From assembly GCA_002491905.1 (NCBI GenBank), contig DKWV01000035.1:61309-125308 (forward strand): a stretch of 64,000 nucleotides of DNA, written 5' to 3'. The stretch is from Lachnospiraceae bacterium UBA7143. Lineage in GTDB: Bacteria; Bacillota; Clostridia; Lachnospirales; Lachnospiraceae. The notes beneath the pieces are model-generated. The model saw only the letters and a list, made by a program, of their open reading frames with translations. It did not search any database and was not told where the DNA came from. A program made the position numbers and the translations under genes. This document shows, one piece after another, positions 32,844-41,668 of the stretch (position 1 is the first letter of the stretch; every line of letters starts with the position of its first letter).

Positions 32844-34286
32844 CTAATCTTTGCACCCGCAGGGCGCAAGGATGAAACTGAAACAGGAACCTTCCCCTTC
32901 CCTACTCTCAATCTGTAATTCGCTGTGATGTATCTTTAAAATCTCCGCGCACAGCGCAAGCCCAAGTCCCGCGCCGTTCTTGCTTCTTGCCCTGGACTTG
33001 TCCACCATGTAAAAAGCCTTGACGATTTTACTCTGTTCCGCCTCCGGTATACCGATCCCATAATCTTTCACCGCAATCCGATAACCATTCTCGACTGTCT
33101 GCCCCGTCACCTCGACCACACCGACCGTATCGGAACCTGTGTCGCCCGACCCGCCTCCCGTCTCCGAAGCCTTGCAGGCATTGTCAATCAGATTGACCAA
33201 CACCGTCTTGATCAGATTCGCTTCCATCCATACCACGGCTTCTTCATGCGAAAAACGGATATCTGTCTCCTTTTTCTCCGTAAACATTTCCTGTAGATAT
33301 GCAAACAGTTCCCCTACCGATGTTTCCTGCAGTCTGGCCTCATCCTGCTTTGCCACAATAATATCCAGAAGACGGAAGGACATGGCCTCTAAGCGTTTTC
33401 CTTCCGTATAGATATAATTTGCCGACATAATGCTCTTCTCCTCATCCAGCTTGTGGGAACGCAGCATATCCGCATATCCGATGATCGCCGTCAAAGGCGT
33501 TTTCAATTCGTGGGCAAAAGCGCCCATAAACTCTTCCCTTGCCTCAATCTCCTCCTCCAGTTTGCAGATATTTTCCTCCAGCGCATTTGCCATTTTGTTA
33601 AAATCCCCGGTGAGCTGCCCCAGCTCGTCCCGGCTGATCTGCCTGGCGCGGTATGTGTAATCCCCCGCCGCCATTTCTCTGGTCGCTTTGGTCAGCAGGC
33701 GGATCGGCTTCGTCAGGAGGGATGCGATAAGCAACATAATGACCATTCCAGTCAACAGCATAACCACCGTTACTTTCCGATACAGCGAAAACCCAAGGGC
33801 ACGTTCCGTAAACACTTCCGTCACATCCTTCATGGTCTCCAGATACAGAATCCGATTCAGCGCATTGATGGATACACAGGTGTGTACATAGAAACGATCC
33901 TGCGCGCAAATCACGCGATAGGATTTGGTATGCTGATCCGTCTGCGGAAGCAGTCCCTCATCCGCCGTAAACCCGCCGCTGGTATATAAAATATTTTTCT
34001 CCTCATCCGCTATCCGCAAGAGACGCCCGCCGCCCTGTCCGCCCATTTCCAGCTTGGACGCGATCTCCTCCACCACGCTGTCCGGCATAACGCTGTACTT
34101 GAGCGGCACATTCAAAGCCGCCGTCTCAAAGGCAAAACTTAAGATACTGCTCTCATCAAGCGCCTGCCCCACCTCTCTGTCCAGAGAAGTCTCGAACACA
34201 TTGTTTACAAAGTAAAAGCCGCTGAATCCCAGCGCCAGCGCCAGCACGATCATGGTAGACAGCACTAATTTGATTGAAAATTTCAT
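32844..34286 (-). CDS. HAMP-domain sensor histidine kinase
   Basis: A 480-residue membrane kinase. Two membrane helices (about residues 7-27 and 172-192) enclose an extracellular sensing domain of about 145 residues. HAMP follows (KPIRLLTKATREMAAGDY). The dimerisation domain has the phospho-accepting His in AFAHELKTPLTAIIGY, and the ATPase domain shows N box NLIDNACKAS, G1 DYGIGIP and G2 GAGLGLALC. It overlaps the OmpR-type regulator by four bases (ATGA), so the two form a coupled pair. The signal is unknown; a cell-envelope signal is likely from the neighbouring amidase/deacetylase. Confidence 0.93.
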   Translation of the reverse strand: MKFSIKLVLSTMIVLALALGFSGFYFVNNVFETSLDREVGQALDESSILSFAFETAALNVPLKYSVMPDSVVEEIASKLEMGGQGGGRLLRIADEEKNILYTSGGFTADEGLLPQTDQHTKSYRVICAQDRFYVHTCVSINALNRILYLETMKDVTEVFTERALGFSLYRKVTVVMLLTGMVIMLLIASLLTKPIRLLTKATREMAAGDYTYRARQISRDELGQLTGDFNKMANALEENICKLEEEIEAREEFMGAFAHELKTPLTAIIGYADMLRSHKLDEEKSIMSANYIYTEGKRLEAMSFRLLDIIVAKQDEARLQETSVGELFAYLQEMFTEKKETDIRFSHEEAVVWMEANLIKTVLVNLIDNACKASETGGGSGDTGSDTVGVVEVTGQTVENGYRIAVKDYGIGIPEAEQSKIVKAFYMVDKSRARSKNGAGLGLALCAEILKIHHSELQIESREGEGSCFSFILAPCGCKD

Positions 34287-34942
34287 TTCTGCACCTCTAA
34301 ACGGTAGCCCACCTTATACACCGCTACCAGATTATGCTCCCAACCCAGCTTTTTTCTCAGGCGCTGTACATGCAGATCAAGCGTCCTGCTGTCCGCAAAG
34401 TATTCCCCTTCCCACACCTTTTCATATAAAGTTTCCCGAAACAGGGCGACGTTTTTATTTTTCATAAAGAGGAGCAGAAGACCGAACTCTTTGTTCGTCA
34501 GTTCCACAGGGCATCCCGCCTTAGTCACCCTGCGCGCATCCACATCCACCGTCACGTCTCCCGCTACAAGATACTGTTCCGCCTTGTTATAACGCCGCAG
34601 CACTGCCTCCACCCTCGCCACCAGCTCTACCACATCAAAGGGTTTTACCAGATAATCATCAGCGCCAAGTTTCAGTCCTTTCACCCGGTGCTTCACCTCA
34701 TGCTTGGCGGTGATAAAAATGACCGGAATCCCCAGCGGCCGTATGTACTCCATCACATCATATCCGTCCGCCCCCGGCAGCATGATATCCAGAAGAACCA
34801 GTTCAAAGTCTTCCTTCTCTATCAGGTCAATCGCCTGCAGGCCGTCCTGCACCGCCGTACAGTGATAACCCGCGGAAGAAAGATTTAAGTCTATTAAGTC
34901 GCAGATCGGCTTTTCATCATCTACAATCAGTATCTTAATCAT
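34283..34942 (-). CDS. OmpR/PhoB-family response regulator
   Basis: A 219-residue two-domain regulator. The receiver has the acidic pair in VDDEKP, the phosphorylated Asp in LVLLDIMLPGADGYD, and the Lys in DYLVKPFD. The C-terminal winged helix shows LTNKEFGLLLLFMKN and RTLDLHVQRLRKKLG. It is the cognate partner of the downstream kinase, with overlapping genes, and it is the best candidate to bind the 11-bp direct repeats at 31906-31993, since this family binds such repeats head to tail. Its start overlaps the upstream gene by eight bases. Confidence 0.93.
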   Translation of the reverse strand: MIKILIVDDEKPICDLIDLNLSSAGYHCTAVQDGLQAIDLIEKEDFELVLLDIMLPGADGYDVMEYIRPLGIPVIFITAKHEVKHRVKGLKLGADDYLVKPFDVVELVARVEAVLRRYNKAEQYLVAGDVTVDVDARRVTKAGCPVELTNKEFGLLLLFMKNKNVALFRETLYEKVWEGEYFADSRTLDLHVQRLRKKLGWEHNLVAVYKVGYRLEVQK

Positions 34943-36047
34943 TTGTGGTCTGCCACCCCCAATAAACCCGCGCTCTCTCTACCAGTATTTCCATCGTATC
35001 TTCATCACTGCACCGATATGTATCCCTGATTTCCGTATCCGGCACAAACCCGCCGGTTCTCTGATAATAGATCCGGTAATCGCTCTCAATGAGAAGCTCC
35101 CCGCCCTCACCCTCATAGCTGTATCTGGCAAGGACCACAATGTCCTTGAGTCCGTCCCCGTCAATATCCCTGCAGGTAACTCCCTTGAGCGCATAGAGGT
35201 TGTCATACTCTCCCATAGGCTGCAGTACAGATACAATGTCTCCCTGCTCGCTCACCAGATAAATCATAAAAATATCATAGTCCGCAATTCGATATGTCCC
35301 CGGCGTCACCTGCAGCTTGCCCAGCTTGCCGAAAGTCCGCAGATAGCACTGCTCCGAAATGACATGGAAGCGGTTTCTTTGCAGCTCCTGCAGGGTGGAC
35401 GCCGTGTACAGAAATTCCGTGGAATCCCCATCCCTGACAAAAGCCGTGATGGATTCCGCGCTCTTATTCATCCCGAAGCGGTTGATCTTTTCCGAAATCC
35501 GATAATCCCTGTAGAAACTGTTTCCCGTCTGATTCTGGAAAAGGACATCCCCAACCTTGTAAGTCTCTCCGGCATAGGCGCCGCTCTCATTGACGCAGGA
35601 AGTGATGAGAACAATATCCGTCCTGCCATCCCGGTTCAGATCCTGGAAGGAAACCGCTGCAATGGACTGCACCGGCTGCCTCATCCGCCCCCTGACACAG
35701 TAATTAGTCTCCAACTGCTCCGTCCGGTATAGGATCTGCCCATCCCTGTCCACGATAAACAACGCCAGCCGGTTATACCGCCCGTCAAAAGCCGGCACCA
35801 TCAAAAGGCTGTCCTCGTCATCCGGCTCCAAAGCGAAAATCTGATCTTCCACCACCAGGAAACCGCCATCCGCTATCCCATCCCGGTTCTCTATAGACAT
35901 CAAACGGTCGTAATATGCCTCGTACTCCGCAAGCACCGAAGTCTCGCCTGTCCCTGCTGGAGATGCCTGTACAACGTCAGCAGAAAACAGGCACCAGATC
36001 GCGGCCGCCGTCAGGACAAGCGTGCTCCCGTATCTACTCATGTTCAT
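34935..36047 (-). CDS. secreted protein with FG-GAP/VCBS-like repeats
   Basis: A 370-residue exported protein. A signal peptide covers about residues 1-28 (cleaved near VVQAS). Two stretches, FQDLNRDGRTDIVLIT and CRDIDGDGLKDIVVLAR, are the calcium-binding cores of FG-GAP/VCBS beta-propeller blades. The rest has strands typical of such propellers. No enzyme signature was found. It is the first gene of the two-component operon; ATG 36047 has GAGGAG eight bases upstream. It might act as an extracellular sensor for the kinase, which would be unusual, but only gene order supports this. Confidence 0.7.
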   Translation of the reverse strand: MNMSRYGSTLVLTAAAIWCLFSADVVQASPAGTGETSVLAEYEAYYDRLMSIENRDGIADGGFLVVEDQIFALEPDDEDSLLMVPAFDGRYNRLALFIVDRDGQILYRTEQLETNYCVRGRMRQPVQSIAAVSFQDLNRDGRTDIVLITSCVNESGAYAGETYKVGDVLFQNQTGNSFYRDYRISEKINRFGMNKSAESITAFVRDGDSTEFLYTASTLQELQRNRFHVISEQCYLRTFGKLGKLQVTPGTYRIADYDIFMIYLVSEQGDIVSVLQPMGEYDNLYALKGVTCRDIDGDGLKDIVVLARYSYEGEGGELLIESDYRIYYQRTGGFVPDTEIRDTYRCSDEDTMEILVERARVYWGWQTTND

Positions 36048-36068
36048 TGGTCACACTCCTCTCCCATA

Positions 36069-36097
36069 ATTTTAAGGGTTAATCGTGTGTTTTGCAA
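36069..36097 (-). promoter_or_regulatory. promoter of the two-component operon, copy 1 of a shared element
   Basis: TTGCAA (36092-36097), 17-base spacer AACACACGATTAACCCT, TAAAAT (36069-36074). The sequence including the spacer matches a second copy at 41514-41542 at 27 of 29 positions. Confidence 0.65.
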
Positions 36098-36125
36098 TTG
36101 AAATTTTGAAAATCACACCTGCCCC

Positions 36126-37133
36126 TTAGCTCCGAAGCAGCCCGAGGACCGCCGCGCTCTCCCGGATGCCTTTTTCCCGCTCCGCCGGCTCCATTCCCAG
36201 CCTGACCAGCCCCATAATGCAAGCCCCTACCACAGGTTCATAACGCGCCCGCACAACTTCCGCTCCCGGCAGCCGCTTCTGGATCCCTTTTATAACGCGG
36301 CAGGTAAGCGGATTGTCAACCCCCTTAAATATGCTCCCGGCCAACACGATTTCCTCTTCCTCCGGCTTCATTTCCATTTTCCGAAGCCCCGCCTCAATAT
36401 ACGCGACAATCTCTCCTGAAAATTCGTCCAGAAGGTCGCATGCCGCCCTGTCCTCTCTCTGCGCAACCATCAGAATCTGCGGCATCAGGAAACGCAGTTC
36501 ACTTCGAAACTCACTCTCCGTCATATACCGCTTAAGCAGCGCGTCCACATCAGGCACCCCGGCCTGCCCCAAAAACAGCGGCGTCAGATTTGTGGGCGGA
36601 CACAGTCCCAGTTCCGCGTCAAAAACCTTTCTCAGCGCCCGGCGCGCCAGTGCGCTTCCCCCCTGCGCCTTCTCTTCCATATAATCACCGTAGACAAACT
36701 GCCTGCCCTCCCTGTCAATCAGCGCACCGTTCATCCCCGTTCCCGCATTGATCACCGCACCGTGGGAACGCATGGCGCCGCTGTAAAAAGCGATAATCGC
36801 ATCGTTGCAGGCAAAAATTTCTCCCAGCGACAGTTTCTCCTGCAGCGCATCCCGCATCACCATATCGTCCCCCGGCCAGTCTATACCGCCGATTCCCGCC
36901 ACTGTATACACAATGTCTTCTCTCCTGACTCCCGCGCTTCGCACTGCCTCCTCCACCGCTTCCCCGATCGGCCCAAGCGCTTGTTCCACCCCCTCATCAG
37001 GAAAATACGCCCCCTTCGCCAACGCCCGGCCCACAATAAAGCCGTCCTCCCGCATCACCGCAGCAGCCGTTTTTGTGCCGCCCTGATCAATTCCCAGAAT
37101 ATATTCTTCCTTTTTCCCTGTCCTGTCCATCAT
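36126..37133 (-). CDS. BadF/BadG-type ATPase, probable N-acetylglucosamine kinase
   Basis: A 335-residue ASKHA-fold kinase. The phosphate-1 motif is ILGIDQGGTKTAAAV, and the adenosine and phosphate-2 regions follow (NAGTGMNGALI, about residue 125; VLAGSIFKGV). The BadF-type family includes N-acetylglucosamine kinases that recycle wall or host amino sugars, and this gene is divergent from a LacI regulator and a GH4 glycosidase, which fits sugar use. ATG 37133 is preferred because the longer frame opens with a TTG and extra residues unlike the family; a second ATG follows directly. The exact sugar is not proven. Confidence 0.83.
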   Translation of the reverse strand: MMDRTGKKEEYILGIDQGGTKTAAAVMREDGFIVGRALAKGAYFPDEGVEQALGPIGEAVEEAVRSAGVRREDIVYTVAGIGGIDWPGDDMVMRDALQEKLSLGEIFACNDAIIAFYSGAMRSHGAVINAGTGMNGALIDREGRQFVYGDYMEEKAQGGSALARRALRKVFDAELGLCPPTNLTPLFLGQAGVPDVDALLKRYMTESEFRSELRFLMPQILMVAQREDRAACDLLDEFSGEIVAYIEAGLRKMEMKPEEEEIVLAGSIFKGVDNPLTCRVIKGIQKRLPGAEVVRARYEPVVGACIMGLVRLGMEPAEREKGIRESAAVLGLLRS

Positions 37134-37222
37134 GTCCTGTGTCCTCCCTCCCAAATCATCTCTAACTCCCCCGCTGCACTTTTACGCATGCTGCGTTGTG
37201 TATCGTTTTACATTTTAACTTT

Positions 37223-37252
37223 ATCCTATCCCAGCCCCTATATCTATGTCAA
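37223..37252 (-). promoter_or_regulatory. predicted promoter of the sugar kinase gene
   Basis: TTGACA (37247-37252), 18-base spacer, TAGGAT (37223-37228) on the minus strand, upstream of the kinase start. Confidence 0.45.
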
Positions 37253-37290
37253 TATGCAAACTCTACATTTCTTTTCCCAAAACCTTTTCG

Positions 37291-37318
37291 TTGACATTTT
37301 GGTACATTATGTTACAAT
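37291..37318 (+). promoter_or_regulatory. predicted promoter of the LacI-family gene
   Basis: Perfect TTGACA (37291-37296), 16-base spacer, TACAAT (37313-37318). It lies 120 bases before the LacI start in the 306-base divergent intergenic region, leaving room for operators. I see no clean LacI palindrome. Confidence 0.55.
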
Positions 37319-37439
37319 ATAGATGTAAATTTTGAAACATTTAGGAAACACAAACAAACGACAACGCAATCGGTTCATCCTGCTTACAGGTTTCACGCTG
37401 TCACGATTTTCTAAAACAAATCAATTGGAAAGGCGGCAT

Positions 37440-38441
37440 ATGGCTACCATATCAGATATCGCCAAACAGGCGAACGTTTCAAGAACGCTGGTTTCCAGAG
37501 TCCTGAACAATAAGCCCGGGGTCAGTCCCGAGAATCGAAAAAAAATTCTGGAAATCATTGAAAAAAACCACTACGTCCCCAACGGTCTCGCCAAGTCCCT
37601 AGTCCTGCAGAAAACCAATACCATTGGCGTCGTTATGGACGATCTGTGCAACGACTTTTTTTTCCAGCTGATCCGCGGGTTACAGGACGGCGCGGAGGCA
37701 CAGGATTACAATATCCTCTTCTGCAGCGGCCGCAGGGATATGGCTGCGAAACTGAAATATGTGGATTATCTGACGAGCGGATGCACGGACGGCATTATCG
37801 CTTATGGAAGCTGTTTCGACGACGAGGAACTTTTCCGCCACGTTGCCGCGAAATCGGCAAACAGCGTCCTGATCGAGAGTAATCTTAGCGACTGTAATGC
37901 CGACAAAATTCTGCTTGACAATTTCCGCGGCGCCTATGCAGCCACGGAGCACCTGATTAAGCAGAGACGGAAAAACATCATTCATGTGACTTGTGATATG
38001 AATTATGACGTGGGACTGGAACGGCTGAACGGCTTCGTACAGGCCATGCACGATTATCGGATGCCTCTTAAGCCCGATTCCATCCTTTACGCCGACCACT
38101 TTGAAACCATTGCCTATCAACAGATGAAAAAGAGACTGACGCAGGGGACCCGGCCGGACGCCTGCTTTGCGGGGGCTGACAAACCCGCTTTCGGCGTCCT
38201 GCGCGCAGTCACGGAAGCCGGCCTTTCGGTCCCCAAAGATCTGGCTCTGATCGGCTTTGACGATGACGTCCCTGATTCCAAGGATATGCTGTTTCCCGCC
38301 CTCTCCACCATGCGCCAGCCGCTTTACGAGATGGGCCGTGCGGGTGTGGAGCTCCTGATTGACAGGATCAACCGCCCGGAACGCGAACCCGTCACCCGGA
38401 TATTTGAGGCAGAGTTAATTTTACGGGAAACATGCCTATAA
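37440..38441 (+). CDS. LacI-family transcriptional regulator
   Basis: A 333-residue repressor. The N-terminal helix-turn-helix and hinge are typical: MATISDIAKQANVSRTLVSR, VLNNKPGVSPENRKKILEII. The C-terminal periplasmic-binding-type domain follows, with IGVVMDDLCNDFFFQLIRGL and ALIGFDDDVPDSKDMLFPAL. It likely binds a sugar or sugar phosphate and controls the divergent kinase and the downstream GH4 gene. ATG 37440, with AAGG six bases upstream, is chosen over a much longer open frame from 37332 that covers the promoter's transcribed leader. Confidence 0.93.
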   Translation: MATISDIAKQANVSRTLVSRVLNNKPGVSPENRKKILEIIEKNHYVPNGLAKSLVLQKTNTIGVVMDDLCNDFFFQLIRGLQDGAEAQDYNILFCSGRRDMAAKLKYVDYLTSGCTDGIIAYGSCFDDEELFRHVAAKSANSVLIESNLSDCNADKILLDNFRGAYAATEHLIKQRRKNIIHVTCDMNYDVGLERLNGFVQAMHDYRMPLKPDSILYADHFETIAYQQMKKRLTQGTRPDACFAGADKPAFGVLRAVTEAGLSVPKDLALIGFDDDVPDSKDMLFPALSTMRQPLYEMGRAGVELLIDRINRPEREPVTRIFEAELILRETCL

Positions 38442-38554
38442 TATTTATCTGTTCACAGAATTGCAGGAAATCGAATTGTAAGCGCGAAGTTTGCTCCTGT
38501 ATACTGTCCGCAGCAAACTCATTCCATGCGGCAACCTTAAAAGATACGGTAAAT

Positions 38555-38697
38555 GTAACAGTACAGCCCAAGACTTTGCACTTGCTGCAAAGTCCGTGAA
38601 AACATGTAAATTGAGCCAAGAGGGAATCTGCCCCATTGCTGTAAGCAATCTGGAATGGGCAGATTCCGTAACAGGAAGCCGAAGGCTGAACTGTTAC
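38555..38697. repeat. MITE-like palindromic element between LacI and GH4 genes
   Basis: Terminal inverted repeats GTAACAGTACAGCC (38555-38568) and GGCTGAACTGTTAC (38684-38697) differ at one base. Inside are a perfect 9-bp hairpin (GACTTTGCA 38572-38580; TGCAAAGTC 38586-38594) and an 11-bp stem (38623-38633 with 38657-38667) holding a smaller hairpin, ATTGCT and AGCAAT. A further hairpin, GTAACAG at 38668-38674 with CTGTTAC at 38691-38697, encloses AGCCGAAGGCT. No ORF. Confidence 0.6.
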
Positions 38698-38728
38698 CGG
38701 CAAATGCAGCGCAGAAATGGAGGAAAAT

Positions 38729-40045
38729 ATGACAGACAGAGGATTAAAGATTGCCACCATCGGCGGCGGCTCCAGTTATACCCCGGAACTGATCGAAGGA
38801 TTTATCAAACGGTATGGCAGCCTTCCCGTGAAAGATATCTGGCTGGTAGATGTGGACGCCGGACTGGAAAAACTGCATATCGTCACCGCGCTTGCCAAAA
38901 GAATGGTGGAGAAGAGCGGCATTGACTTACAAATCCATGCCACCACGGACAGGGAAGAGGCGTTAAAAGACGCGGATTTTGTCACCACCCAATTCCGTGT
39001 AGGGCAGTTGGACGCCCGCATCCGCGATGAAAAAATCCCCCTGCGCTACGGCAGAATCGGCCAGGAAACCACCGGGGCTGGTGGCTTTGCCAAAGCGTTG
39101 CGCTCTGTCCCCGTCATTCTGGATATCTGCCACGATATGGAACGGCTCTGCCCCGACGCTTTTCTGATTAACTTTGCGAACCCCTCGGGCATCCTGACAG
39201 AAGCAGCTTTAAACCACAGTTCCGTCAAAGCCATAGGGCTGTGCAACTGCCCCATCAATATGATAAGCGATATGGCGGAAAAGTTTGACTGCGCCCCGGA
39301 TGACGTGTTCTGCGACTTCGTAGGCATCAACCATCTGGTCTGGGCGAAAAGAGTGCTGGTGCGCGGAGTGGATGTGACCGCAGAGGCGATTGAAAAACTC
39401 TGCTCGGAATCCGCCAAAGAGGTGATGGCAAACATCCCGGAGATCCACTATGACCCCGTCTTTTTGAAGGCGCTTGGCATGGTGCCTGTGAGTTATCTGA
39501 AATACTACTATATGCAGCCGGAAATGTTCGCCGAGTGCGACCGCGCCGCGAAGGAAGAAGGATGCCGCGCGGAGGTCATCAAACAGGTGGAACAGGATCT
39601 GTTCGCCCTCTATCAGGACCCCGCCCTGGACGTCAAACCGCCCCAGCTTGCGAAACGCGGCGGCGCACGTTACTCCGATGCGGCCTGCAGCCTGATTGAC
39701 TCTATCTACAACAACAGAAAAGACATCCAGACCGTGAATGTCCTAAACTGTGGTACAAACGCGGATCTTCCCGCCAACGCTTCGATCGAGCGCAACTGCG
39801 TGATCGACAGAGACGGGGCACACCCCATACACATCGGGCGCACCCCTTTAAAAATCCGCGGTCTTTTACAGAACGTGAAAGCTTATGAGCAGCTCACCAT
39901 CGAAGCCGCTGTGACTGGGGAATACGACAAGGCGCTTATGGCCCTCACCATACACCCGCTGGTAAATTCCGCCACCGTCGCCAGAAAGATTCTGGACGAT
40001 ATCCTTGCAGAAAACAAGGAATATCTTCCGCAGTTTAATCACTGA
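38729..40045 (+). CDS. family 4 glycoside hydrolase, 6-phospho-beta-glucosidase type
   Basis: A 438-residue NAD- and Mn-dependent glycosidase. The dinucleotide fold starts IATIGGGSSYTPELIEGF, the classic GH4 Rossmann motif. CNCP with an active-site Cys ligand and FVGINHL with the metal His are both present, followed by YYYMQPEMF. These enzymes cleave phosphorylated disaccharides imported by PTS by a redox elimination mechanism. ATG 38729 has GGAGG five bases upstream; four residues before it are not used. No PTS genes are adjacent. The stop overlaps that of the convergent nicotinate gene by seven bases. Confidence 0.92.
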   Translation: MTDRGLKIATIGGGSSYTPELIEGFIKRYGSLPVKDIWLVDVDAGLEKLHIVTALAKRMVEKSGIDLQIHATTDREEALKDADFVTTQFRVGQLDARIRDEKIPLRYGRIGQETTGAGGFAKALRSVPVILDICHDMERLCPDAFLINFANPSGILTEAALNHSSVKAIGLCNCPINMISDMAEKFDCAPDDVFCDFVGINHLVWAKRVLVRGVDVTAEAIEKLCSESAKEVMANIPEIHYDPVFLKALGMVPVSYLKYYYMQPEMFAECDRAAKEEGCRAEVIKQVEQDLFALYQDPALDVKPPQLAKRGGARYSDAACSLIDSIYNNRKDIQTVNVLNCGTNADLPANASIERNCVIDRDGAHPIHIGRTPLKIRGLLQNVKAYEQLTIEAAVTGEYDKALMALTIHPLVNSATVARKILDDILAENKEYLPQFNH

Positions 40046-41490
40046 CCCACCTGGTCAAGCAGGGCAATTTTCACATCGTACAGCTTACTTGAAAGGTCAA
40101 CATGTACCCTGTGCGGATTCACCAGACGTCTCGTCTCCTCCCACAGGGTATTCTGCTCCTCCTGACAGTAAGCCCGGATATCCATCACCTTCGGGGAAGT
40201 ATAGCAGCACTCGCCGTTTTGGAAAATCGGCACCATCAACTCCCGCAGCCGGTAGCTCCCCGCCGACAGCTTCGTCTTTTTCCACGGCTCCACCGGGTCA
40301 AAAAGCAGAAGCGGTTCGCTCTCGTCATATGTCTCGTCCGCCAGACAGATCAGATCAGCCTTAATTTTCCCGCTCTCCCTGTCATAGACGCGGTAGATCG
40401 TCTTATTGCCGGGGTTCGTCACTTTCTCCGTATTTTCGGAAAGCTTAATCTTCGGAATAAACTTCCCGTCCTCGCCCATAATCGCCGCCAGCTTATAAAC
40501 GCCCCCGAAGGAAGGGCAGTCCTTCGATGTAATCAGATGCGTGCCCACGCCCCACGAAGTTATTTTTGCGCCCTGATCCTTCAGACTCTGGATCAGAAAT
40601 TCGTCCAGATCGTTGGAGGCGGAAATCACCGCGTCGGAAAATCCCGCTTCATCCAGCATTTTTCTCGCCTCCTTGGAGAGGTAGGCAAGGTCGCCGCTGT
40701 CTAAACGGATGCCGTAAAAATTCAGGGGAACACCCGCCTCCCTCATCTCCGTAAAAACGCGGATCGCGTTCGGCACCCCGGATTTCAGTGTGTCGTATGT
40801 ATCCACCAGCAGGATGCAGGCGGACGGGTACATATCCGCATAAGTGTGGAAAGCCGTGTACTCATCCGGGAAACTCATAATCCAACTGTGGGCGTGGGTT
40901 CCCTTGACCGGCACGTCAAAGAGCTGTCCGCAGAGCACGTTGGAAGTACCCACACAGCCGCCGATCACCGCAGCCCTTGCGCCGTAAGTGCCCGCATCGG
41001 GACCCTGGGCGCGGCGAAGCCCGAATTCCATCACCCCGTCTCCCTGTGCCGCATAGCAGACCCTTGCCGCCTTGGTGGCGATGAGGCTCTGGTGGTTAAT
41101 AATATTTAAAATCGCCGTCTCCACAAGCTGCGCCTGCATGATCGGCGCGATCACTTTTACCAGCGGTTCTCTGGGAAAAACCACTGTTCCCTCCGGGATC
41201 GCATAAACATCTCCCGTAAAGCGGAAATCCGCCAGATAATCGAGAAAATCCTGCTCGAAAATGCCCAGCCCCGCCAGATAATCGATGTCCTCTTTTTCAA
41301 AATGAAGCTCCCTGATATACTGGATCAGCTGCTCCACCCCCGCCATAATGGCAAAGCCGCCGTCACAGGGATTGTTCCTGTAAAAGGCGTCAAAAATAAC
41401 CGTCTCGTTGCGGTCCTTATTCTTAAAATATCCCTGCATCATCGTCAGTTCATACAGATCAGTGAGCAGCGTCAGATTTTGTCTGTCCAT
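40039..41490 (-). CDS. pncB: nicotinate phosphoribosyltransferase
   Basis: A 483-residue enzyme of NAD salvage that joins nicotinate and phosphoribosyl pyrophosphate. It opens NLTLLTDLYELTMMQGYFKN, the family start, and contains EFGLRRAQGPDAG, GTHAHSWIMSFPDE with the catalytic His, GIRLDSGDLAYLSKEARKML, and SWGVGTHLITS, all intact. ATG 41490 has AGGAGG nine bases upstream; a GTG at 41499 is unlikely. Transcription is from the promoter at 41514-41542 that matches the one in front of the two-component operon at 36 kb. Confidence 0.95.
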   Translation of the reverse strand: MDRQNLTLLTDLYELTMMQGYFKNKDRNETVIFDAFYRNNPCDGGFAIMAGVEQLIQYIRELHFEKEDIDYLAGLGIFEQDFLDYLADFRFTGDVYAIPEGTVVFPREPLVKVIAPIMQAQLVETAILNIINHQSLIATKAARVCYAAQGDGVMEFGLRRAQGPDAGTYGARAAVIGGCVGTSNVLCGQLFDVPVKGTHAHSWIMSFPDEYTAFHTYADMYPSACILLVDTYDTLKSGVPNAIRVFTEMREAGVPLNFYGIRLDSGDLAYLSKEARKMLDEAGFSDAVISASNDLDEFLIQSLKDQGAKITSWGVGTHLITSKDCPSFGGVYKLAAIMGEDGKFIPKIKLSENTEKVTNPGNKTIYRVYDRESGKIKADLICLADETYDESEPLLLFDPVEPWKKTKLSAGSYRLRELMVPIFQNGECCYTSPKVMDIRAYCQEEQNTLWEETRRLVNPHRVHVDLSSKLYDVKIALLDQVGQ

Positions 41491-41513
41491 TGTCTCCACC
41501 CTCCTTTTCCAAT

Positions 41514-41542
41514 ATTTTACGGGTTAATCGTCTGTTTTGCAA
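41514..41542 (-). promoter_or_regulatory. promoter of pncB, copy 2 of a shared element
   Basis: TTGCAA (41537-41542), 17-base spacer AACAGACGATTAACCCG, TAAAAT (41514-41519). It matches copy 1 at 36069-36097 at 27 of 29 positions, including 15 of 17 spacer bases. Confidence 0.65.
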
Positions 41543-41567
41543 TTCATTTTTCGCTAAATTTATCCTA

Positions 41568-41617
41568 GCGGATAAGCAGGTTCGAAATGCTTCGCATTTC
41601 TGACTCTGCTTATCCGC
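41568..41617. repeat. nested palindrome between pncB and spoVT
   Basis: Outer 12-bp arms GCGGATAAGCAG (41568-41579) and CTGCTTATCCGC (41606-41617). Inner perfect 7-bp hairpin GAAATGC, loop TTC, GCATTTC (41584-41600). Confidence 0.6.
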
Positions 41618-41622
41618 GCAAA

Positions 41623-41655
41623 TGCGGAGAGCCGTACACACTACAGCTCTCCGCA
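41623..41655 (-). terminator. probable terminator hairpin after spoVT
   Basis: Perfect 10-bp stem TGCGGAGAGC (41623-41632) with GCTCTCCGCA (41646-41655) and 13-base loop, directly downstream of the spoVT stop. The following T run is short, so efficiency is uncertain. Confidence 0.55.
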
Positions 41656-41668
41656 ATTCATCCGCTTC

